DNA of 5,941 nucleotides from Sporichthyaceae bacterium. GTDB lineage: Bacteria > Actinomycetota > Actinomycetes > JACCUZ01. The first letter of the stretch is position 1; each line of letters starts with the position of its first letter. The position numbers and the translations under genes are program-made. The notes beneath the pieces were generated by a model. That model searched no databases and was not told the origin of the DNA. It was given only the letters and a program-made list of their open reading frames with translations. The DNA is taken from assembly GCA_013698395.1 (NCBI GenBank), contig JACCUZ010000395.1, forward strand, positions 1 to 5,941, read 5' to 3'. Positions 1 through 5,941 of the stretch are shown piece after piece.

Positions 1-2153
<2,153 letters not shown>

Positions 2154-2155
2154 CT

Positions 2156-2160
2156 GAAGG
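2156..2160 (+). promoter_or_regulatory. Ribosome binding site supporting a TTG start
   Basis: GAAGG lies 8 bases before TTG 2169, in the 15-bp gap after the infB stop. No ATG or GTG is available near this point, and the encoded MYVGTLALDLLLGD start matches the family's usual N-terminus, so the TTG start is supported by both spacing and homology. Confidence 0.6.
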
Positions 2161-2168
2161 GCGCAGAG

Positions 2169-2468
2169 TTGTACGTCGGCACGCTGGCGCTCGACCTGCT
2201 CCTCGGTGACCTCCGGTCGCTGAAGGAGAAGCGTTCGGTCGTGCGCCCGGTCGTCGCCGAGCTGCGCCGGAAGTTCGACGTGAGCGCGGCGGAGGCAGGG
2301 CACCAAGACCTGCACCGCCGTGCCCTCGTCGGTGTGGCCGTCGTCTCGGCCGACCGCGCGCACTGCGTCGACGTGCTCGACGCGTGCGAGCGGCTGGTCG
2401 CCGGTCGGCCCGAGCTCGACCTGCTGTCGGCGCGGCAGCGGGTTTTCAACGAGTCGGAGGACGAGTAG
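2169..2468 (+). CDS. DUF503 (YlxP-like) family protein
   Basis: Small 99-residue protein of the DUF503 family, which is often encoded between infB and rbfA in Gram-positive bacteria. Its molecular role is not well established; the neighbourhood suggests an accessory role in ribosome assembly or translation. Seen: N-terminal beta strand MYVGTLALDLLL, the hallmark SLKEKRSVVRPVVAELRRKF (about residues 17-36), AEAGHQDLHRRALVGVAVVSAD (41-62), and a C-terminal helix DVLDACERLVAGRPELDLLSA. Length and order fit the family, with no truncation. Start is TTG with a GAAGG Shine-Dalgarno. It ends 2 bp before the rbfA GTG, so the two are probably translationally coupled. Confidence 0.9.
   Translation: MYVGTLALDLLLGDLRSLKEKRSVVRPVVAELRRKFDVSAAEAGHQDLHRRALVGVAVVSADRAHCVDVLDACERLVAGRPELDLLSARQRVFNESEDE
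2456..2460 (+). promoter_or_regulatory. Ribosome binding site deciding the rbfA GTG start
   Basis: GGAGG inside the last codons of the DUF503 gene lies 10 bases before GTG 2471. It favours this GTG over the in-frame ATG at 2384, which would add 29 residues of non-conserved Arg/Ala-rich sequence that merely shadows the DUF503 frame. Confidence 0.65.
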
Positions 2469-2470
2469 CC

Positions 2471-2986
2471 GTGGTTGACGTCGCACGAGCGCGCAAGTTG
2501 GCCGACCGCATCAAGGTGATCGTCGCCGAGACGCTGGAGATGCGTGTCAAGGACCCGCGGCTGGGGTTCGTCACCATCACCGACGCCCGAGTCACCAACG
2601 ACCTGCAGCAGGCGACCGTGTTCTACACGGTCTTCGGCGACGAGTCGGAGAAGGCAGCGACGGCGGCGGCGCTGGAGAGCGCCCGTGGCGTGCTCAGGTC
2701 TGAGGTGGGGCGGCTGACCGGTGTCCGGCACACCCCTACGCTGGCGTTCATCGCCGACGCGGTGCCTGAGAACGCCGCTCACATCGAGGACCTGCTGGCC
2801 AAGGTCGCGGCGGCCGACGCCGAGGTGCATCGCGTGGCCGCAGGCGCGACGTACGCCGGCGACCCCGATCCCTACAAGCCTCCCCGAGTCGATGTGGATG
2901 TCGATGTCGACGACGCCGAGGACGCCGAGGGCGCGGAGGACGTCGACGAGGCCGCCTACGACGGAGCCCATGACGCCCGCCCCTGA
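2471..2986 (+). CDS. rbfA: 30S ribosome-binding factor RbfA
   Basis: Cytoplasmic assembly factor that binds immature 30S subunits and helps 16S rRNA 5'-end maturation and cold adaptation. Translation from GTG 2471 gives 171 residues. The start VVDVARARKLADRIKVIVAE and the conserved MRVKDPRLGFVTITDARV (about residues 24-41) identify the family. Next come the strands DLQQATVFYTVFG and the KH-like part with ALESARGVLRSEVGRLTGVRHTP, then AFIADAVPENAAHIEDLL. After the KH-like domain comes an acidic tail from about residue 140 (Val-Asp and Asp-Ala-Glu runs, bases 2888-2986), making the protein longer than the roughly 120-150 residues usual for RbfA. Its last 17 bp overlap the truB start, and it follows the DUF503 gene by 2 bp. 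Identity is firm; the start is well supported by the GGAGG site. Confidence 0.95.
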   Translation: MVDVARARKLADRIKVIVAETLEMRVKDPRLGFVTITDARVTNDLQQATVFYTVFGDESEKAATAAALESARGVLRSEVGRLTGVRHTPTLAFIADAVPENAAHIEDLLAKVAAADAEVHRVAAGATYAGDPDPYKPPRVDVDVDVDDAEDAEGAEDVDEAAYDGAHDARP

Positions 2987-3884
2987 CGGGCTCGTTGTCG
3001 TCGACAAGCCGGGAGGAATGACCTCGCACGACGTAGTCGCCCGGGTGCGGCGGCTGGCCGGCACCAGGCGGGTAGGTCACGCCGGCACCCTCGACCCGAT
3101 GGCCACGGGTGTGCTGGTTCTGGGCATCAACCGCGCCACGCGCTTGCTCGGGCATCTCAGCCTCACCTCGAAGGCCTACGACGCGACGATCCGGCTCGGT
3201 GCGAGCACGGTCACCGACGATGCCGACAGCGAGCCCACCAACACCGTTTCCGCGGACCACGTGACCGATGACGAGATCGGTGCAGGGGTGCACGCGCTGA
3301 CCGGTGACATCGAGCAGGTTCCGTCGGCCGTCAGTGCGGTCAAGGTGGGCGGCAAGCGGGCGTACCAGCGCGTCCGTGCGGGCGAGGACGTCAGTCTCGC
3401 CGCCCGGCCGGTGCGGGTGACCTCCTTCGACGTGCTGGCGGTCCGGCGTACTCCTGGCCGCCTCCTCGACGTCGACGTGCACGTGGTCTGCTCCAGCGGG
3501 ACCTACGTCCGAGCCCTGGCCCGCGACCTCGGGGCCGCCCTCGGCGTCGGCGGTCACCTGACCGCCCTCCGGCGCACCCGGGTCGGCCCCTTCGACCTGT
3601 CGAGGGCGCGGACCCTGGACCAGCTGGCCATGGACCTGGCGGTGCTGCCCATCGCCGTCGCGGCCCGGGAAGCGTTTCCCGCACGGGATGTCACGGCCGA
3701 GGAGGCACGCAGCGTGTCGCACGGGATGTCCCTCCCTGCTCTTGGCGGCCCAGCCGGCCCAGCCGGCCCAGCCGGCCCAGCCGGCCCAGCCGGCCCGGTC
3801 GCCGTCTTCGGACCGGACGGCACCTTTCTCGCCCTGCTGGAGGAGCGGGGTGCCGTGGCCCGGCCGCTCGCGGTCTTCGTCTGA
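2970..3884 (+). CDS. truB: tRNA pseudouridine(55) synthase TruB
   Basis: Isomerises U55 in the T-loop of tRNAs to pseudouridine. 304 residues from ATG 2970, the only sensible start before the conserved DGLVVVDKPGGMTSHDVV block (residues 6-23); the nearest GGAG (2963-2966) is only 3 bases away, so coupling with rbfA is likely. The catalytic motif GHAGTLDPMATGVLVLG places the nucleophile at Asp42. Further family motifs are KAYDATIRLG, VPSAVSAVKVGGKRAY (around residue 117) and CSSGTYVRALARDLG (around 174). The C-terminal PUA-like domain (from about 228) contains five tandem Gly-Pro-Ala units at residues 260-274 between SHGMSLPALG and GPVAVFGPDG. All catalytic motifs are intact. It is the last gene of the visible operon, and ribF, a common next gene, is absent. 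Confidence 0.97.
   Translation: MTPAPDGLVVVDKPGGMTSHDVVARVRRLAGTRRVGHAGTLDPMATGVLVLGINRATRLLGHLSLTSKAYDATIRLGASTVTDDADSEPTNTVSADHVTDDEIGAGVHALTGDIEQVPSAVSAVKVGGKRAYQRVRAGEDVSLAARPVRVTSFDVLAVRRTPGRLLDVDVHVVCSSGTYVRALARDLGAALGVGGHLTALRRTRVGPFDLSRARTLDQLAMDLAVLPIAVAAREAFPARDVTAEEARSVSHGMSLPALGGPAGPAGPAGPAGPAGPVAVFGPDGTFLALLEERGAVARPLAVFV
3747..3796 (+). repeat. Five-copy 9-bp tandem repeat inside truB
   Basis: GGCCCAGCC is repeated exactly five times (3747-3791), followed by a partial GGCCC. In the truB frame it encodes (Gly-Pro-Ala)x5 then Gly-Pro-Val. The copies are identical at every base, including the CCA codon, which points to recent slippage or unequal exchange. The 9-bp unit keeps the frame whatever the copy number. 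Confidence 0.95.
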
Positions 3885-3904
3885 GTGCCGCGGCCTCGCC
3901 CTGG

Positions 3905-4285
3905 CTAGGTGCCGACGTAGAGGCAGAACGGGTGCCCGACGGGGTCGAGCATCACCCGGACATGGGCCTGCGGCTGGTACTCGGCCGGCGTCGCACCGAC
4001 CGACACCGCGTGGGCGACCGCGGTCTCGAGGTCGTCCACCTCCACGTCCAGGTGCATCATGGGCTGCTGGGCGCGGTCTGTCGGCGGCCACACCGGTCGG
4101 ACGTACTCCGGTGATGTCTGGAATCCCAGGTACGCCACCCCGTCGGGCGCCGCGAGAGTGGCCCATTCCGGGTCGTCCGTGCCGATGCGCCACCCGAGCA
4201 GTCGCTCGTAGAAGTGCGCGAGCACGCGCGCGTCGGGGGCGTCGAGCACCACACCCCACGAGGCGGACCCGGATCGTCCCACCAT
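3905..4285 (-). CDS. VOC / glyoxalase-like domain protein
   Basis: Small single-domain protein of the vicinal oxygen chelate superfamily, 126 residues from the ATG at 4285. Seen: first beta-alpha unit WGVVLDAPDARVLAHFYERLLGW (10-32), strand pattern EWATLAAPDGVAYLGFQ, then the second module with MMHLDVEVDDLETAVAHAVSVGA (76-98) and the closing strand VMLDPVGHPFCLYVG (111-125). His78 and the terminal strand are where superfamily members often hold metal ligands, but a full metal site cannot be assigned by eye. It resembles the Glyoxalase_6-type actinobacterial proteins, whose substrates are mostly unknown. An ATG at 4306 would add MRGTLVL, and 4381 is less likely because it runs deep into kynU; no good Shine-Dalgarno precedes either short start. 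It is convergent with truB (20-bp gap) and divergent from kynU. Confidence 0.85.
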   Translation of the reverse strand: MVGRSGSASWGVVLDAPDARVLAHFYERLLGWRIGTDDPEWATLAAPDGVAYLGFQTSPEYVRPVWPPTDRAQQPMMHLDVEVDDLETAVAHAVSVGATPAEYQPQAHVRVMLDPVGHPFCLYVGT

Positions 4286-4318
4286 GAGCACCAGTGTGCC
4301 GCGCATAGGGTGCGCGTC
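4286..4318. promoter_or_regulatory. Very short divergent VOC/kynU intergenic region with a candidate kynU -10
   Basis: Only 33 bp separate the chosen VOC and kynU starts, so at least one promoter must lie within coding sequence. On the plus strand TAGGGT (4306-4311) fits the actinobacterial TAnnnT -10 pattern, and 7 bases after it is the kynU GTG (4319). This is the usual spacing for a leaderless transcript. The same AGGG (4307-4310), 8 bases from GTG, could instead act as a weak Shine-Dalgarno. No convincing -35 is visible, and no clear -10 was found for the VOC gene. Confidence 0.4.
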
Positions 4319-5557
4319 GTGGATCTGGTCGCTGGGAGACGTCACGCCGAGGTGCTCGACGCGACCGACCGGCTGGCCCACGTCCGCGCCCGTTTCGCGC
4401 TGCCCGAGGACATCGTTTACCTCGACGGGAACTCCCTGGGCGCGATGGGGTCAGCTGTACCGGATGCGGTCCGCGAGGTCGTGGCCGACCAGTGGGGTCG
4501 CGACCTGATCACCTCGTGGAACGCCCACGACTGGTGGCATGCGCCTCGTCGGGTGGGGGCGCGCATCGCGCGGCTGGTCGGGGCCGCCGATGACGAGGTC
4601 GTTGTGGCGGACTCCACGTCGGTCAACCTGTTCAAGGTGCTCGTGGCCGCAGCGCGGCTGCGTCCCGGTCGCTCGACCCTGGTGATCGAGCCGGGCAACT
4701 TCCCGGCGGACCTCTACATCGCTGACTCCGTCGCCGACCTTCTGGCCATGCGTCTGGTGAAGGTCGAGCCGGCGGATCTTGGGTCGGTCCTGGACTCCGA
4801 CGTGGCGGCGGTCGCGTTCAGCCACGTCGACTACCGGACCGGTCGGGCGCACGACGTCCCGTCGGTAACGGCCGCCACCCATGCATCTGGAGCGTTGTCC
4901 GTCTGGGACCTTTCGCACTCGGCCGGCGCCCTCGACGTACGGCTGAACGAGTGGGACGTCGACTTCGCCGTCGGCTGCAGTTACAAGTACCTCAACGGCG
5001 GCCCCGGCGCACCGGCGTACGTCATGGCTTCCCGTCGCCACCACACAGCAATGCGCTCACCTCTTATGGGGTGGACGGGGCACGCGCGGCCTTTCGCGAT
5101 GGAGAGCAGCTATGAGCCCGGCCCCGGCATCGACGGCATGCGGTGCGGGACGCCGCCGATGCTGTCGTTGCTGGCACTCGAAGTGGCGCTCGCGGCGTTC
5201 GATGAGTTGTCGATGGCAGAGGTGAGGGCGCGCAGCCTCTCGTTGACCCGGCTCTTCCTGTCCCTGGCCGACTCGGTGCTCGCGTCGCGCGGTTTCGCGG
5301 TTGTGACGCCGCGACCCGACGAAGAGCGCGGCAGCCAGGTGTCCCTCACGCATCCCTCGGCGTACGGCGTGGTGCAGGCGTTGATCGCGCGTGGGGTCAT
5401 CGGCGACTTCCGAGCTCCCGACATCGTGCGGCTCGGCCTTGCGCCGTTATACGTCCGCCATGTCGACGTCGTCGCTACGGTCGAGCAGCTGGCGGCCCTG
5501 GTCGACGCGGGCGAGGAGCGCGAACCCAGGTACCACGCTCGCGCGACCGTCACCTGA
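4319..5557 (+). CDS. kynU: Kynureninase
   Basis: PLP enzyme that cleaves L-kynurenine to anthranilate and L-alanine (tryptophan catabolism; 3-hydroxykynurenine in de novo NAD synthesis). 412 residues from GTG 4319, near the usual 390-420. Seen: YLDGNSLG (34-41), NLFKVLVAAAR, SHVDYRTG (168-175), WDLSHSAGALDV with the expected PLP-ring Asp197, SYKYLNGGPG with the Schiff-base Lys223, GWTGHARPF, CGTPPM with Thr278, and the closing DFRAPDIVRLGLAPLYV. The 26-residue Asp-Lys spacing equals that of the Pseudomonas enzyme (Asp201/Lys227, from memory). Upstream in-frame ATG 4214 would read through most of the VOC promoter side and lacks homology; GTG 4310 and 4352 remain possible. No tryptophan dioxygenase or kynurenine formamidase gene is nearby in the window, so the pathway partners lie elsewhere. 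Confidence 0.95.
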   Translation: MDLVAGRRHAEVLDATDRLAHVRARFALPEDIVYLDGNSLGAMGSAVPDAVREVVADQWGRDLITSWNAHDWWHAPRRVGARIARLVGAADDEVVVADSTSVNLFKVLVAAARLRPGRSTLVIEPGNFPADLYIADSVADLLAMRLVKVEPADLGSVLDSDVAAVAFSHVDYRTGRAHDVPSVTAATHASGALSVWDLSHSAGALDVRLNEWDVDFAVGCSYKYLNGGPGAPAYVMASRRHHTAMRSPLMGWTGHARPFAMESSYEPGPGIDGMRCGTPPMLSLLALEVALAAFDELSMAEVRARSLSLTRLFLSLADSVLASRGFAVVTPRPDEERGSQVSLTHPSAYGVVQALIARGVIGDFRAPDIVRLGLAPLYVRHVDVVATVEQLAALVDAGEEREPRYHARATVT

Positions 5558-5625
5558 CGGCGCCGTCGGCGACAGCATGCGGCCGATGGGAAACCGCTGT
5601 CCACAGATTGTCGTTGGCCCATATT

Positions 5626-5648
5626 GTGTCGGGCCAGTCGGGTAGACT
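5626..5648 (+). promoter_or_regulatory. Candidate DNA-damage promoter (RecA-NDp-like element plus TAGACT -10)
   Basis: TAGACT (5643-5648) fits TAnnnT. Upstream, TGTCGG (5627-5632) matches the core of the RecA-NDp motif, recalled as TTGTCRGTG-N8-TAnnnT and linked to the PafBC regulator in mycobacteria. With the full 9-mer placed at 5626-5634, 6 of 9 positions match and the N8 spacing to the -10 is exact. The expected transcription start is about 5655-5656. No ordinary TTGACA -35 is visible at 16-18 bp. Confidence 0.55.
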
Positions 5649-5664
5649 CGAACACATGTTCGAG
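5647..5664. promoter_or_regulatory. LexA-binding SOS box
   Basis: CTCGAACACATGTTCGAG is a perfect inverted repeat with 8-bp arms around CA. It contains the Gram-positive and actinobacterial SOS core CGAAC-N4-GTTCG. It overlaps the last two bases of the TAGACT -10 and covers the predicted transcription start, a classic repressor position. LexA bound here would block transcription of the gene starting at 5690 until RecA-stimulated LexA cleavage. Confidence 0.88.
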
Positions 5665-5682
5665 ATGGCGGGCGGGAGGTGA
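5656..5682 (+). other. Possible eight-codon leader ORF (MFEMAGGR)
   Basis: An ATG at 5656 inside the SOS box opens a short frame MFEMAGGR that stops at TGA 5680-5682. The ATG lies 7 bases after the -10 hexamer, so the mRNA could begin at or next to this codon and be read leaderless. Its stop lies inside the Shine-Dalgarno of the ORF at 5690, which could couple the two. Length is too short for coding evidence, so it may be chance. Confidence 0.25.
5675..5682 (+). promoter_or_regulatory. Strong Shine-Dalgarno for the ORF at 5690
   Basis: GGAGGTGA is complementary over 8 bases to the 3' end of 16S rRNA and sits 7 bases before ATG 5690. It is the best ribosome-binding site in the window and fixes the start of the truncated last gene. 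Confidence 0.8.
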
Positions 5683-5689
5683 CCCGGGG

Positions 5690-5941
5690 ATGACCACCGA
5701 CCTGGGCGACCCGCCTCCGACCGACCTGGGTGACCTGCCGCCGGAGTTGTTCCCGCCGGACCTGGGCCCGGAGCTGCGGGTCTTCGACGGGCCGGTGCCC
5801 ACCGATGTGATCGACACGAGCCCGCTGACCGGCTCTGGGCTTCCCGGGGGGCCGGCCGAGCTGGTGCCGCCCGAGCTGGTGCCGGGGTCGCTGGTGCCCC
5901 GCCTGCCCGGGCAGGGACCGCACCCGTTGGGAACCACCCCG
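5690..5941 (+). CDS. Truncated DNA-damage-inducible ORF, possibly DUF222/13E12-type HNH protein
   Basis: Open frame from ATG 5690 to the window edge, 84 codons with no stop. The visible part is rich in Pro, Leu, Asp and Gly with short internal echoes: TDLGD twice (first at residues 3-7, then 11-15), PPELFPPDLGPEL, and ELVPPELVPGSLVP (57-70). It has no signal peptide, membrane segment or recognisable fold and looks like a disordered N-terminal arm. What argues for a real gene is the strong GGAGGTGA site, the SOS box and the damage-type promoter, together with codon use in this frame that is strongly G/C at third positions. In high-GC Actinobacteria, repeated genes for DUF222/13E12 proteins, often with a C-terminal HNH nuclease motif, frequently have such LexA boxes, so this is the best guess by context. 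The domain itself is beyond the window, and another SOS gene is possible. Confidence 0.6.
   Translation, partial: MTTDLGDPPPTDLGDLPPELFPPDLGPELRVFDGPVPTDVIDTSPLTGSGLPGGPAELVPPELVPGSLVPRLPGQGPHPLGTTP

Noticed and set aside
2748..4259. 503-codon open frame on the minus strand across rbfA, truB and the VOC gene
   Set aside because: It overlaps three genes with clear homology, is Arg/Gly/Pro-rich without any domain, and contains a GWA run that is only the complement of the truB repeat. It is a high-GC shadow frame.
4214..4318. Longer kynU N-terminus from ATG 4214
   Set aside because: The added 35 residues (starting MREHARVGGVEHH) are antisense to the VOC gene and have no counterpart in kynureninases; GTG 4319 gives the normal length.
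5556..5567. GACGGCGCCGTC palindrome at the kynU stop as a terminator
   Set aside because: It is a perfect 12-bp palindrome with no loop and no following T-run; such palindromes are common at this GC content.
5597..5605. CTGTCCACA as a DnaA box
   Set aside because: It differs by one base from TTGTCCACA, but it is a single copy with no cluster, no AT-rich region and no dnaA or dnaN nearby, so an origin is not supported.
5608..5616. TTGTCGTTG as a second RecA-NDp element
   Set aside because: It matches 8 of 9 consensus bases, but no TAnnnT lies 8 bases downstream; the nearest TATTGT (5622-5627) is only 5 bases away and TAGACT is 26 bases away.
5616..5635. GGCCC/GGGCC stem with a 10-base loop upstream of the SOS promoter
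   Set aside because: A 5-bp stem is expected by chance here, and it lies upstream of the predicted transcription start, so it would not be in the RNA.
5110..5937. 275-codon minus-strand open frame opposite the kynU 3' end and the SOS region
   Set aside because: It runs antisense to conserved kynU motifs and across the SOS box, is Ser/Pro/Arg-rich and shows no domain.

Overview
The window comes from a very GC-rich actinobacterial chromosome. The evidence is the extreme G/C third-position bias, GTG and TTG starts, an IF2 with a long Gly/Pro/Arg-rich N-terminal arm followed by a RGRKSKKQRRQEFDNM-type linker, and an actinobacterial LexA (SOS) box. Within Actinobacteria the style resembles Nocardioidaceae or Intrasporangiaceae, but that is an impression and not a sequence-supported placement.

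Layout. From the left edge to 3884 lies a tight plus-strand translation and ribosome-maturation operon. It contains infB (5' end cut off), a DUF503/YlxP-like small protein, rbfA (30S maturation) and truB (tRNA U55 pseudouridine synthase). The genes are 15 bp and 2 bp apart, and rbfA and truB overlap by 17 bp. This is the end of the familiar nusA-infB-rbfA-truB cluster. truB carries a five-copy 9-bp in-frame tandem repeat (Gly-Pro-Ala) in its C-terminal domain, and RbfA has an acidic tail.

The usual downstream partners (ribF, rpsO) do not follow truB. Instead, a convergent VOC/glyoxalase-like gene on the minus strand ends 20 bp from truB. It is divergent from a complete kynureninase gene (kynU, plus strand, 4319-5557), which converts kynurenine to anthranilate and alanine. 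The divergent gap is only about 33 bp, and a TAGGGT hexamer just before the kynU GTG suggests a leaderless transcript.

From 5558 to the right edge is the most interesting part. A perfect inverted-repeat SOS box (8-bp arms around 2 bp) overlaps a TAnnnT -10 element. Further upstream, at exact spacing, is a partial match to the RecA-NDp (PafBC-type) DNA-damage promoter motif. They sit before a strong Shine-Dalgarno and an ORF that runs off the window. Its visible 84 residues are Pro/Leu/Asp-rich and not diagnostic. The control region is typical of DNA-damage-inducible DUF222/13E12-type HNH proteins, so that is a working guess only. An eight-codon mini-ORF begins inside the SOS box, about where transcription should start, and stops inside the Shine-Dalgarno of the main ORF.

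No RNA genes, insertion sequences, CRISPR arrays or convincing terminators were seen, and no stretch longer than 300 bp lacks a gene. I do not see a clearly novel multi-gene system. The genes are mostly housekeeping, with noteworthy details in the regulation and repeats.
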